Below, piece after piece: positions 18,126 through 26,721 of a stretch of 46,857 nucleotides of DNA. Source of the DNA: Actinomycetota bacterium. Its GTDB lineage: Bacteria; Actinomycetota; Geothermincolia; Geothermincolales; RBG-13-55-18. Position numbers and translations under genes: made by a program. Each line of letters begins with the position of its first letter. Position 1 is the stretch's first letter. The notes beneath the pieces are model-generated. The model saw only the letters and a list, made by a program, of their open reading frames with translations. It was not told the DNA's origin and did no database searches. The DNA is taken from assembly GCA_028697145.1 (NCBI GenBank), contig JAQVFR010000019.1, positions 13,546-60,402 on the forward strand. Reading direction: 5' to 3'.

Positions 18126-20702
18126 TCACAAGGCGACGTGCTCGGACCTGGAGATGATCTCGTCCTGTATCTCGTGGCCCAGGTCGACGAAGCATGCGCT
18201 GTAACCCCCGACCTTCACTATTATGTCCAGGTGGCGCTCCGGGTCCTGCCGGGCCGTCTCGAGCATCTCGGTGGACACGACGGTAGGCTGGATCTGCTCT
18301 CCTCCCATATCGAAGTAGGTCCTGATCAGCGAAACCCACTTGCGCCGTGCTTCCTCACCCTTGCCGATGGCCGAGGGGTGCATGCGCAGGTTGACCGGCG
18401 CTCCCATCACGTTGGAGAAATCGATTGCCGCCACGGACTTCAATACTCCGGTGGGGCCGTGTTCGTCGACGTTGTACGGCGTGCAACTGGAGGCGAACGG
18501 CTTGCCGGCCCTCCTGCCGTCGGGGGTCGCGATGCAGATGCGCCCGTCGTAGGTGTGGCTGGTCATGCTGTTCACGAACGGGGCTATGAAACCACCTTTG
18601 TGCGTTCGATACTTGAAGGTCTCCTCGAAGATCCTGGAGGTGACCTCACGTGCAATCGCGTCTGACTCGGGGTTCCCGTTTCCCCATTTCCCCTCGACGC
18701 CCTTGATCTCCTCGAGCATCCCCTCGTAACCCTCGAAGTTGCAGTCGATCGCGGTGAGCAACTCCTTGAACGTGAAGCTCCGGCGCTCGAAGATACATCT
18801 CTTGATGACGTAGAGCGAATCGACCAGGTTCGCGATACTGTTCATGAAGAGAATCCCCTCAAGGTCGTAGATCCCGCCGCCGGCGGTTACGTCGGCTTTC
18901 TTCTCGAGGCACCCGTCTATGAATGCGGAGAGGTACGGGGCGGGCAGTTTCTCCTCGTATATCCTGTCTCTGAGCCGGGACGCCTCGGCGATCTTTCCTA
19001 CCTGGAGCGCGACCTGCGCGACGTAGGCGTCAACGAGTTCCTCGAACGAGGTGAAGGCGTCGGGGTCGCCGGTGTCGAGCCCCACCCCCTCCACCGTTCC
19101 GACAAGGGTCTTCGCGTCCCCGCTTCGCAGGGTGATATCAAGTATCCGGCAGAGCAGCACCGCGGAGAACGCCATGCTCCCCATCTTGCCGGGCACGCAG
19201 AGGTCGACGCAGCTTGCCATGGCGTATCCCGTCGCCTCGGCGTGGGGATACCCGCGCTTCTCCATGGCCTTCACGCAGATGTCGTCGTTTAACATGGAGA
19301 GGCTGGAGTAACCGTTGTAGTAAATATCGGCCACCTTCATGTAGAGCTCGTCCGGTGTGTCCTTATTGAAGCGCACCGCGAAATTGAGCACGGCCTTTGA
19401 TTGCTCGGCTGCATCGAGCATCACGAAGGTCAGCTCGTTCGTCGCGTCGTCTCCTTTTTCGTCTAACCCGCCGAGCGTCACTGGTTCGGAGCCCTCGTAC
19501 CGGCTGGCGAAATACCCGGTGAAGTTGGAATAGGGTCTCATGTTGTGGCTCATGACCTTCAGGAAGAGTTCCTGCAGGAGCACGCATGCCTCGTCCGGCT
19601 GGATACGACCCTGCATCAGGTCGCTCTCGTAATAGGGGCAGAACACCTGGTCGAGCCGCCCGGGCGTGTTCACGTTGAACGGCAGGGCCAGGTCCACTGC
19701 GGTCTTCACCGTCCAGTACGATTGAACGGCCTCGCGGAAGGTGCTTGCCGGGTAATCGGGAACGCGTCGGCAGGCTTCGAGCATCTCCGAGAGGACCCGC
19801 TTTCGCGCCTCGTCGGGCGCGCTGTCGAGCTCTGCGGAAATTCTCTCCCTGAGTCTTTTCGCATATGTCAGCACTCCCTCCAGGGCTATCTCGAGTGACC
19901 GCAGGACGGCCTCCTGCCTCGAAGTGAGGTCCCAAGTCTTTTCCCTTGTCGCCCGGACCTCGTCGAGCATCGCCGCGACGCCTTCACGCAGGTACTTCTC
20001 GTGATCGAGGATGACGTGGCCCTGCCAGACGCCCAGCGCGGCGCCCGGTGACACGATCGTCTCGTTCTTCGAATTGGTAGAGGGAAGCGCCGCGGAGAAA
20101 GCAAGCATGTCCCCCTGGAAGATGGCCGAGCCCTCGAGCTCTTTCTGCAAGAGGTCGGCAACATTCTGGCCCTTCCAGTACGGCAGCAGCGTCCCCTGGA
20201 GCAGCTTCCTGTCCCCGGAGGCGATTCTGTACGGGTTTATCTCACGTTTGTCGATGGGCTTGAGCCCGATGCTGGGCATGGCCGCACCGACTTCGCTCGT
20301 GTACTTCAGATTGCGGTAGAGGGCCAGCACCCCATACCGCCTCAGCATATATACTACGAACCTCAGGTTCGAACCCAGCAAAGAGCGCAGCATCGAAAAA
20401 CGGCCGAGCTCGATCTCCATGACCTCGTTGAAGAGCCCGCGCTCGATATCGAGCGGGATTCCGAGGTAGTTCTCGGTCCAGGTGCCGGCTATCCTATCAT
20501 CCGGGTGGATGCAGATGCCCATGTTCTCATAGACGTGCTTCACCGAGAGAGCGACCCGCACTTCGGTCGGCAGGTCGCCTGCCTCGGTCTCTCGCCACTT
20601 CTCGGTGTAGTACTTAGCGCGCTCGATGGAAATGGTTGACGGATCCCTGAGGAAGCTCCGGTGGATTCTCCTTATCCGCTCCTGTTCCTCTTGGCGAATC
20701 AT
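18126..20702 (-). CDS. Glycyl radical enzyme, PFL2/eliminase superfamily, unknown substrate (paralog 2)
   Basis: First enzyme gene of the operon and also 858 residues. It is collinear with paralog 1 along its whole length and clearly homologous (long shared blocks such as RIAGTWTENYLGIPLDIERG). Active-site Cys498 lies in ASCVDLCVPG and radical Gly833 in KVGGYSACF, the same positions as in paralog 1, but with Ser for Gly before the Cys and Cys for Tyr after the radical loop. The Glu normally found two residues after the thiyl Cys is again Asp. ATG 20702 is preferred (GGGG eight bases upstream); upstream in-frame GTGs at 20711 and 20705 have poorer spacing. Two paralogs could form a heteromer or act on different substrates; both keep a full catalytic Cys/Gly pair. 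Confidence 0.93.
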   Translation of the reverse strand: MIRQEEQERIRRIHRSFLRDPSTISIERAKYYTEKWRETEAGDLPTEVRVALSVKHVYENMGICIHPDDRIAGTWTENYLGIPLDIERGLFNEVMEIELGRFSMLRSLLGSNLRFVVYMLRRYGVLALYRNLKYTSEVGAAMPSIGLKPIDKREINPYRIASGDRKLLQGTLLPYWKGQNVADLLQKELEGSAIFQGDMLAFSAALPSTNSKNETIVSPGAALGVWQGHVILDHEKYLREGVAAMLDEVRATREKTWDLTSRQEAVLRSLEIALEGVLTYAKRLRERISAELDSAPDEARKRVLSEMLEACRRVPDYPASTFREAVQSYWTVKTAVDLALPFNVNTPGRLDQVFCPYYESDLMQGRIQPDEACVLLQELFLKVMSHNMRPYSNFTGYFASRYEGSEPVTLGGLDEKGDDATNELTFVMLDAAEQSKAVLNFAVRFNKDTPDELYMKVADIYYNGYSSLSMLNDDICVKAMEKRGYPHAEATGYAMASCVDLCVPGKMGSMAFSAVLLCRILDITLRSGDAKTLVGTVEGVGLDTGDPDAFTSFEELVDAYVAQVALQVGKIAEASRLRDRIYEEKLPAPYLSAFIDGCLEKKADVTAGGGIYDLEGILFMNSIANLVDSLYVIKRCIFERRSFTFKELLTAIDCNFEGYEGMLEEIKGVEGKWGNGNPESDAIAREVTSRIFEETFKYRTHKGGFIAPFVNSMTSHTYDGRICIATPDGRRAGKPFASSCTPYNVDEHGPTGVLKSVAAIDFSNVMGAPVNLRMHPSAIGKGEEARRKWVSLIRTYFDMGGEQIQPTVVSTEMLETARQDPERHLDIIVKVGGYSACFVDLGHEIQDEIISRSEHVAL

Positions 20703-20825
20703 CACGATCACCCCACAATGATCTGAGAACCGACCGCTATCTATGAAGTGATTTCACCCGTGGCATTGCCTGCGGAAAAGCACCGACTCGAACCTGACGC
20801 GTCAAGAACACCACCACTTGCGTTC

Positions 20826-20854
20826 AATATAAATGAATCACATTCAGTAGTCAA
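20826..20854 (-). promoter_or_regulatory. Promoter with operator palindrome for the glycyl radical operon
   Basis: On the minus strand TTGACT (20849-20854) and TATATT (20826-20831) are separated by exactly 17 bases, close to the sigma-70 consensus. The spacer contains the perfect palindrome TGAAT-3-ATTCA (20834-20846), centred within it. A repressor bound there would block polymerase. The TetR gene immediately upstream is the obvious candidate regulator (inference). The predicted transcript leader is about 115 bases. A related half-site pair TGAA-5-TTCA lies at 20899-20911 around the TetR stop codon. Confidence 0.7.
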
Positions 20855-20904
20855 TCAGGGGAAGCGGAAACAGAGGAACAATTTATTAAAGCTCATCATG
20901 AACG

Positions 20905-21555
20905 TTATTCACTTATCCTGTCGCTCCGTGCTATGCCGTAGAACGTCATCTCGAAGGCCACTTTGACCAGTTCCTCGATCTCGACCCCGACAACATTCTG
21001 CATATTGTGCCTCTCGGACATAAGGATCAACCCGTCCATTATTCCCCAGTAGACGTTCGTCGCCTTCCATGTGTCGATGGGGACTATTTCGCCGTTTTGG
21101 ACACCCTCTTTTACGACCCCTTCGATGAGCTTCAAGAGCTGGTAGGTCTTGCCGTCGATGACGTGGCTTATCTCCGTCTCGGTCTCTTTGAGCTCAGCAG
21201 GTGTCGCACACAGAACGGCGATGATGTCGAAATACTCGCGGTATTCATCGTAAAACCTGAAATAGGTGGAAGCTATCGCCGACATCTTGGCGAGCGCGGT
21301 CATCCCCGGCCAGGAGATGGTCTCCTCTACCATGCTTACGAGAATATCCAGGCCCTCGTTCTGGATCGCCTTGTAGAGTTCGATCTTGCTCTTGAAGTAG
21401 AGATAGATAGTGCCGGTTCCGACACCCGCTCTCTCCGCAATCGTCTCGATCCTCGTGCCGTAATACCCCTTTTCGAAGAAGACCTCCTTGGCGGCCTCGA
21501 GGATCTTCGCTGCCTTGACCTGCTTGTCCTTGTTGTTGACAGCCCTTCTAATCAT
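20905..21555 (-). CDS. TetR/AcrR family transcriptional regulator
   Basis: 216-residue TetR-type repressor. The N-terminal helix-turn-helix (about residues 14-60) shows the usual signature 'ILEAAKEVFFEKGYYGTRIETIAERAGVGTGTIYLYFKSK'-like pattern, split here as AAKEVFFEKGYYGTRIETIA and GTGTIYLYFKSK. The all-helical C-terminal ligand-binding half is divergent, as normal. Its gene lies 202 bases upstream of the glycyl radical enzyme operon on the same strand and ends just before that operon's promoter, making it the likely local regulator responding to the pathway substrate. Start ATG 21555 has AGGA/AAGGA upstream. Confidence 0.92.
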   Translation of the reverse strand: MIRRAVNNKDKQVKAAKILEAAKEVFFEKGYYGTRIETIAERAGVGTGTIYLYFKSKIELYKAIQNEGLDILVSMVEETISWPGMTALAKMSAIASTYFRFYDEYREYFDIIAVLCATPAELKETETEISHVIDGKTYQLLKLIEGVVKEGVQNGEIVPIDTWKATNVYWGIMDGLILMSERHNMQNVVGVEIEELVKVAFEMTFYGIARSDRISE

Positions 21556-21683
21556 GTCCTTGGTCCTGGTTGTGATGTCCTCGACAGTCCACTCGGCGAA
21601 TGAACTATATTAAGCCGACATTTCCCCATCTGCACCTCCAGATACAGGTTTCTACCTCTTATCAAATGAGTTCAGCAGCTGCG

Positions 21684-22904
21684 TTACGTGATCTCGTCGA
21701 TGGTCAGGGGGGTCTTCGAGGTCAGCTCGCAACCATCTTTGGTGATGACGATGGGGTTCTCGTAGCGGAAGCCCACGTCGTCCTCGTTCGCGGCGTACTG
21801 CATGGCCAGGATGACCATCTCGTTCTCCTGGTAGGAGTGGTCGGGGTCGGTCCAGTAGGGGATGGGCACGTCCATGCTGGCCCCCACCCGCCACTCGTCG
21901 CCGAAGAGGCCGATCCCGTGTTCCACCCCGGGCAGGATGAAGTCCGAGCAGCCGCGCTCCTCCGCGAACTTCCCGCATTCGGTGATGAGGTCGCCCGGCG
22001 TGGCTCCCGCCTTGTAGCTGTCGGCCACGAATTGCACGCAAGCCGTGAAGTTGTCGGCATGCCAGCGCGCTTTTTTCGAGGCCGGGGCGATGATGTAGTT
22101 GCGGGAGTGGTCGCCCAGGGCCAGCTTGAACATGGCGTGCAGGTCGAACATGAGCGCCTCTCCCGCCTCGAACTCTTTGGTGGTGGGAGGGGTGCAGGCG
22201 CCGAGGCCGGTGCGCCAGCCACTGGATATCTCGTTGAGGCCGGCGAAGTTCCACTCTGACACGCTGCCCTCGCGCCGCATGGCCAGGGCCGCTATCCCGG
22301 CCAGCTCGGTCTCGGTCATGCCCTTCCACCCGCCGTTCTCGATGGCCTCGCGCGCTGCCTTGTGACCCGCGTCCACGATGCGCCCGGCCTCGCGGAAACG
22401 GTTGATGGTGCCTTTGTCTTTGACGAGGGAGGCGGTGTCCACGATGTCGTGGGCGTTCTCGAACTCGAAGTCGGGCAGGGCATCGCGGAAGCGTTCGTAC
22501 TCGTAGTGGGTCATCCAGCCCTCCGCAGTGTAGGTGGCCATGCCGGTCTCGTAGCCGATGCGGCCCCTCGAGAGGCCCAGCTCGTCCTCGATGAAATACT
22601 GGATGACCTCTATCTGGTCGGCCCCGCCGGCGCCGAAGTAGCCGCGCACGTGGTCCTCGTCCAGCCAGGTCTCGCTGAGCAACCTCGCCGAGTCGATGAC
22701 GAAGGTAAAAACGGTGGGCAGCCCCTCGGCGGGGATGACCATGAAGCTGCGCCAGGGCACGAAGGCGTCGAGGACGAAACTCATGGTGCGGATGCGCGAG
22801 CCGAGATAGACGTCGATATCGCGCGCGTGCATCCCGGCCTGGATATCCACCAGGCGCGTCTCCAGGTCTACGGCGTAGGGGTCGTTGGGATCGTATTCGG
22901 GCAT
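21684..22904 (-). CDS. M24 (creatinase/prolidase fold) family protein, one metal ligand apparently missing
   Basis: 406-residue protein with an N-terminal creatinase-type domain (about 1-170) and a C-terminal pita-bread domain. Expected metal ligands can be traced: Asp in MFDLHA, Asp in LGDHSRN, His in VEHGIGL and the last Glu in FRYENP. The Glu normally found in the 'MVFTIEPG' stretch is not seen; the aligned segment reads NEMVILAMQYA, with Met at the Glu position. It may therefore be a creatinase-like or metal-poor hydrolase rather than a true Xaa-Pro peptidase. Start ATG 22904 has AGGAG nine bases upstream; two closer ATGs (22913 and 22910) are too near the SD. It follows the SCP2 gene on the same strand. 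Confidence 0.85.
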   Translation of the reverse strand: MPEYDPNDPYAVDLETRLVDIQAGMHARDIDVYLGSRIRTMSFVLDAFVPWRSFMVIPAEGLPTVFTFVIDSARLLSETWLDEDHVRGYFGAGGADQIEVIQYFIEDELGLSRGRIGYETGMATYTAEGWMTHYEYERFRDALPDFEFENAHDIVDTASLVKDKGTINRFREAGRIVDAGHKAAREAIENGGWKGMTETELAGIAALAMRREGSVSEWNFAGLNEISSGWRTGLGACTPPTTKEFEAGEALMFDLHAMFKLALGDHSRNYIIAPASKKARWHADNFTACVQFVADSYKAGATPGDLITECGKFAEERGCSDFILPGVEHGIGLFGDEWRVGASMDVPIPYWTDPDHSYQENEMVILAMQYAANEDDVGFRYENPIVITKDGCELTSKTPLTIDEIT

Positions 22905-22989
22905 GGTCATCATCTCCTGTACTCTTGTTGCGATGCCTGGAGCATCGGCATTCCCGTTGTGTTCCAGTCAGCCTCCGCTGTTTGGCCGA

Positions 22990-23388
22990 TCAGTAATCCG
23001 TGGGGATGGTCGCGATGACCTTGTTGAGTTTGTCCACCAGCGGTGCCAGGCGCAGCGCCTTGGCCATGTTGCCCCGCAGCGACAGCTTGCGCGAGGTCAG
23101 CGCCCTTACCGCACCGAGTTCCGCCCGGCTTATCCTGGCGAAGGTGTCGTAGTCGGCGATGATCCTGAATTCCGCCTTGGGGCCCTCGCCCTCGCCGGTC
23201 TCGAAAGCGGATATCTTGCCGTCCTCGAACGCCACGTAGAAATAATGCTCTTTTCCGTCGGGGCAGTTCCTGTAGATGTTGTTCATGGAGCTGGTCACGT
23301 TGTGCAGTACCTCCGGCGTAAGCTCCGCCTCGGCGCGTCTGCGCCCCTCCTCGGCCCATTCCTTGCTCAGATAGACAAGATTGGCCAT
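22990..23388 (-). CDS. SCP2 sterol-carrier-like domain protein
   Basis: 132-residue single-domain protein resembling the SCP2/sterol-binding fold: an alpha/beta sandwich with 'HYFYVAFEDGKISAF' (about 48-62), 'AEFRIIADYDTFARI' (about 71-86) and the C-terminal helix 'LSLRGNMAKALRLAP'. Such proteins bind lipids or acyl-CoA and often accompany lipid degradation enzymes. AGGGGG precedes ATG 23388 by five bases. The M24-like gene follows 85 bases downstream, likely on the same transcript. Ligand unknown. Confidence 0.78.
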   Translation of the reverse strand: MANLVYLSKEWAEEGRRRAEAELTPEVLHNVTSSMNNIYRNCPDGKEHYFYVAFEDGKISAFETGEGEGPKAEFRIIADYDTFARISRAELGAVRALTSRKLSLRGNMAKALRLAPLVDKLNKVIATIPTDY

Positions 23389-23690
23389 CGCGGCCCCCTT
23401 TCCTCACTCCAGGCAGATGCTATCCGCTAATGCCATGTTATCACGCGCCCCGCCGTTACGGGTTGACCTTCGATTATCAACCGGAAAGTGTCATTGGCGT
23501 TCCCCATCGATGTATCATTTGCGCGTATCGCCGGTCTCAGCCTTCATCCGGAGGCGCGCACGATGCCGCATCCGCGACGGTGTTGGTATACAAGGCTGAA
23601 AGTGGTCGTAGATGGTATATTATAACTGCCTTCGTGGCGGAATCTGAAATCCGGGAGCCTGCCCGGAGCGGGAGCGAGGGAAGGTGTCGC
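23389..23690. other. Divergent intergenic region
   Basis: About 300 bases between the SCP2 gene (minus) and the DUF2284 gene (plus). An AT-rich block, TATATTATAAC around 23616-23626, is a likely -10 region for the plus-strand gene. Open frame continues upstream of the chosen DUF2284 start to 23430, but that sequence has no protein-like character. Confidence 0.35.
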
Positions 23691-24200
23691 GTGGCCATCG
23701 AGAAAGACCTGGAGGAACTCAAGAGCCGGGCGGTGGACGGAGGGGCACTTACGGCGGAGGTTATTCCGGCGCACGAGGTGGTCTTCGACGAGAGGACCGT
23801 CCACAAGTGCCAGTACGGCTGCCCCGAGTACGGGCGCTTCCTCACCTGCCCCCCTTACACTCCGGCGCCCTCGGAGTTCGAGAAGGCCCTGCGCAGCTAC
23901 AAGTGGACGATCATGTTGGAGTGCGAACTCGCCGACCTCAACCGCCTGGTGGTGGAGGTGGAGAAAGCCGCCATGCGTATGGGATACTACCTGGCCCTGG
24001 GGTTGAAAGGCCAGCGCTGCCTCCTGTGCGAGGAATGCGTGCCGCCCGGAGAGCCGTGCCGCGACCCCCTCAATGCCCGCCCATCCATGTCCGGGCTGGG
24101 CATCAACGTCTTCGCCACCCTGAAGAACGCCGGGATAGAGCGCAAGCTGGCCATGGACGGGGAGGACTATACCTCCTGGGGCCTGGTCCTCATCGACTGA
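23691..24200 (+). CDS. DUF2284 family cysteine-rich metal-binding protein
   Basis: 169-residue protein with the DUF2284 pattern: 'KCQYGCPEYGRFLTCPPYTP' near residue 38 and 'CLLCEECVPPGEPCRDP' near 108, giving eight or so Cys suited to an iron-sulfur cluster or zinc. The closing 'SMSGLGINVF' block is also conserved in the family. GTG 23691 is the start: GGAAGG lies six bases upstream and the conserved domain follows at once. It converges with the CrtI-like gene, one base apart. Biochemical role unknown; the family is common in anaerobes. Confidence 0.85.
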   Translation: MAIEKDLEELKSRAVDGGALTAEVIPAHEVVFDERTVHKCQYGCPEYGRFLTCPPYTPAPSEFEKALRSYKWTIMLECELADLNRLVVEVEKAAMRMGYYLALGLKGQRCLLCEECVPPGEPCRDPLNARPSMSGLGINVFATLKNAGIERKLAMDGEDYTSWGLVLID

Positions 24201-24201
24201 T

Positions 24202-25707
24202 CTAAGCTTCGCTGGTGGTGAAGGGGCGTCTGTCCCTGTGGCAGATGATCTGGATGACATCGCGTCCGGACTGGGCCGCGGGGGGGAGGCCGCCCCCGGG
24301 CATGACCCACTGGCCGATCATAAAGAAGTTGTCCAGGCCGGGCAGGGTCTTGTCCATACCCCTGGCCATGCTCTCGCCCATGTTCCCCGTGGTCAGCAGC
24401 CACCCCTCGAAACTGCCCTGCCAGTTATTGGTATAACGCTTGTAGGTGACGGGCGTGGCTACGTCAACCATCTCGACGCGGCCCGCTATGGCGGGAAAGC
24501 GCCCCTCGACCGCCGCGACCACGGCGTCGGCTATGCGCTGTTTCTCCGCCCGGTAGCGCTCCGGGTCGCGGTACAGTTCCTCCCAGTAGGCGTACGTGGT
24601 CGTGAAGGTGGCGATGAGCACTGTCTTGCCCTCCGGCATCTGGACGGGGTCGAACCTGTGGTTGACTACCCCCATGCGGTGGTGCTTTACCCCCGCGACC
24701 TCTATGGGGCTGGCCAGCGGAAACATTATCGTCTGCGGTTCGCCCTCCAGTTCGCTGGCAATCCCCAGGGACACCTGGACCAGCGGCTCGAATATGGGCT
24801 TGTTCTTATAGCGGTCGCGGATCTTCGCGTCCGCGTACTTCCCCTCGAGCATGTCGAAGATGGTGGCGTGTCCGTCCGCCGCGGAGATGACGGTATCGGC
24901 GCGGTGTTCGCTGCCGCCGGCCAGGCGCACACCTACCGCGCAGTCGTTTTCCACCAGGATATTCTCCACCCGGGCCTTGTAGTCGATCTCGCCGCCAAGG
25001 TCCAGGTAACGCCGTTCGATGGCGCGCGAGAACTCCAGCGAACCGCCCACGGGATAACCGGCATCGCGGTTGTGCAGCCAGGCCATGGTGAACATGAGGC
25101 CGAGCAAGGGAAAGTCCGGCAGGTCCATGAAGCTGGAGAAGGCCTCGTGCAGCAGGGGGTCCGTGAAACGCTCCGCGAACGCCGCGGTCGAGACCTTGCG
25201 CCACTTCATGAGCGGCCGCGCGAGGGGAAGCATCCGCGGCAGCATCTTCAGCCCGTCCAGGGGCGATGAGATCTCCCGCGGCCTGGGCAGAGGCATATCG
25301 ACGCGGCTGATAGCCCGGACCGCTGCGGTGAACTCCTCTATGGGGGCGGAATCGGCGGGCGCCAGTTCCTTCAGGTGGCGCTCCAGGCGGTCGACGTCGG
25401 TATAGAGGTCCAGGGCCTTCCCGCCGCTGCCCTCGAAGCGGATGAACACCTCGTGGTTGACGATATCCTTCCCCTTCAGCGCCCCCAGTTCCCTCCAGAT
25501 GCGGTTGAAACTGGAGGAGGGATTGGTTCCCACCAGCCAGTGTATGCAGCCGTCGATGGTGTAGTCCTTGCGCTTCCAGGCGGTGCAAAGACCTCCCGGT
25601 TTGTCGTGCAGCTCGAAGATGCGGGTATCGTAGCCGTTCATCTGCCCGTAGCAGCCCGCGGACAGTCCGGCTATACCCGCCCCGATGATAATGATCGACT
25701 TTGCCAT
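24202..25707 (-). CDS. Phytoene-desaturase-like (CrtI family) FAD oxidoreductase
   Basis: 501-residue flavoprotein with the N-terminal FAD motif IIIIGAGIAGLSAGCYGQMNG and the second glycine-rich arginine region 'FELHDKPGGLC' expected of CrtI/CrtN, carotenoid isomerases and retinol saturases. The C-terminal FAD-contact block reads NFFMIGQWVMPGGGLPPAAQSGR, written here as IGQWVMPGGGLPPAAQSG, the classical closing motif. Start ATG 25707 follows GGGAGG by four bases. No crtB or other carotenoid gene is nearby, so the substrate is probably another polyene or lipid. The gene is alone on its strand. Confidence 0.9.
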   Translation of the reverse strand: MAKSIIIIGAGIAGLSAGCYGQMNGYDTRIFELHDKPGGLCTAWKRKDYTIDGCIHWLVGTNPSSSFNRIWRELGALKGKDIVNHEVFIRFEGSGGKALDLYTDVDRLERHLKELAPADSAPIEEFTAAVRAISRVDMPLPRPREISSPLDGLKMLPRMLPLARPLMKWRKVSTAAFAERFTDPLLHEAFSSFMDLPDFPLLGLMFTMAWLHNRDAGYPVGGSLEFSRAIERRYLDLGGEIDYKARVENILVENDCAVGVRLAGGSEHRADTVISAADGHATIFDMLEGKYADAKIRDRYKNKPIFEPLVQVSLGIASELEGEPQTIMFPLASPIEVAGVKHHRMGVVNHRFDPVQMPEGKTVLIATFTTTYAYWEELYRDPERYRAEKQRIADAVVAAVEGRFPAIAGRVEMVDVATPVTYKRYTNNWQGSFEGWLLTTGNMGESMARGMDKTLPGLDNFFMIGQWVMPGGGLPPAAQSGRDVIQIICHRDRRPFTTSEA

Positions 25708-26034
25708 GATGCCTCCCGGTACAGGATCCGCCCTCAGCCCATCATCCTAGTATATAGCCTGTGGGGTTACGGATTGACATACATTTCATCGTGAACCGTT
25801 TAGCCGCGGTTTCGCCGCGGGCATGACCGTATGCCGCGGGGGGCGGCCCATCCGCGCGGCATAATCGACCGCATACCCCTCCAGGGGCACCTCTTGCCGG
25901 GCGCTGTATACCGCTGGACGGATCGGCTGGGAGGCCCCGGGCGCTCCCCAGAAAATAATTCCACCTTTGTATGCCTTGATCTAACCTGTAAACGTACGAG
26001 CACGTTCTCTATCTCGGGTAAGGAGGTGAAAGAA
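25708..26034. other. Divergent intergenic region with hairpins
   Basis: 327 bases with no gene. TATACT at 25749-25754 (minus strand) may be a -10 for the CrtI-like gene; TTGACA at 25774-25779 (plus) is a perfect -35 without a clear -10. Two adjacent hairpins follow: CCGCGG-tttcg-CCGCGG (25804-25820) and GCAT-6-ATGC (25821-25834). Their role is unknown; they lie too far from the next start (26035) to be an SD-masking element. Confidence 0.35.
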
Positions 26035-26559
26035 TTGGAGACCCAGGAGGAAGCCGTCAAGAAATGCGAGAAACAAACCGTCAACTGCTGGAGCTTCTTC
26101 TCGAAGAAACTCCAGCAACACCTGGCGGCAAAGGGCATCTCGATCCCGGAACGCATCTTCCATCTCTTCGACACTCCGTTCAGCGCGTTCACGCCCGAGT
26201 ACGCGAAGATGTACGAACAGAAGGTCAAGGGGCAAGCGCTATTCCATATCTTCTCCGACATGCTGGTGGAGATCTACCAGCAGTTGAACGCCGACAAAGC
26301 GGGCTGGGAAGCGGCGGCGAATTACCTCGAGGACACTCCCATGAGGATCTGCGCGCTGCAGGCCTTGAAGAGGATAGACCAGCTCGAGGAGATGCCCGAA
26401 AACGATTACCTTTTCATGGTGGAACAGCTGAGCGGCGTCTCGACCGAGGGGATCACTCCCAGTAACAAGAAGTTCGGCGTGCGTCCCTACGGGGGAATGG
26501 CCAAGAACCGCTGGTGGAAGCGGGAGGAGCCGAGGATGGCGAGCAGCGGGAGCAATTGA
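26035..26559 (+). CDS. Hypothetical helical protein, TTG start with perfect Shine-Dalgarno
   Basis: 174-residue soluble, mostly helical protein; family not recognised. The start is TTG 26035, preceded by AAGGAGGTG six bases upstream, the best ribosome-binding site in the window. Visible features: an early Lys/Glu/Cys-rich segment, 'AFTPEYAKMYEQKVKGQALFHI' (about 62-83, shown in two parts AFTPEYAKMY and EQKVKGQALFHI), and a basic C-terminus (NRWWKREEP). No signal peptide or membrane helix. It stands alone on the plus strand. Because the SD is so strong, the gene is probably well expressed. Confidence 0.7.
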   Translation: METQEEAVKKCEKQTVNCWSFFSKKLQQHLAAKGISIPERIFHLFDTPFSAFTPEYAKMYEQKVKGQALFHIFSDMLVEIYQQLNADKAGWEAAANYLEDTPMRICALQALKRIDQLEEMPENDYLFMVEQLSGVSTEGITPSNKKFGVRPYGGMAKNRWWKREEPRMASSGSN

Positions 26560-26608
26560 GGCCGTATATCATAAACGAGCATTCGTCCATCATCTTTTAT
26601 CGACAAGG

Positions 26609-26627
26609 CCCCGGTCTCCCGCCGGGG
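26609..26627. other. GC hairpin downstream of hypothetical gene
   Basis: CCCCGG (26609-26614) and CCGGGG (26622-26627) form a six-pair stem with a seven-base loop, between the converging hypothetical gene and the membrane protein gene. No T-run follows on either strand, so termination activity is uncertain. Confidence 0.3.
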
Positions 26628-26721
26628 GGTAAGCGCACAACACTTCGCATAAAGCCCCTTCCTCCCATCTGGAAGAGCAACCCGCCGCCGCCCCGGAGGG
26701 GCGGTAGTTGCCTGCCTGCGC

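Noticed and set aside
20785-20810. tRNA-like GGTTCGAGTC on the minus strand
   Set aside because: Flanking bases do not form a T-stem or cloverleaf; it lies in the glycyl radical operon leader.
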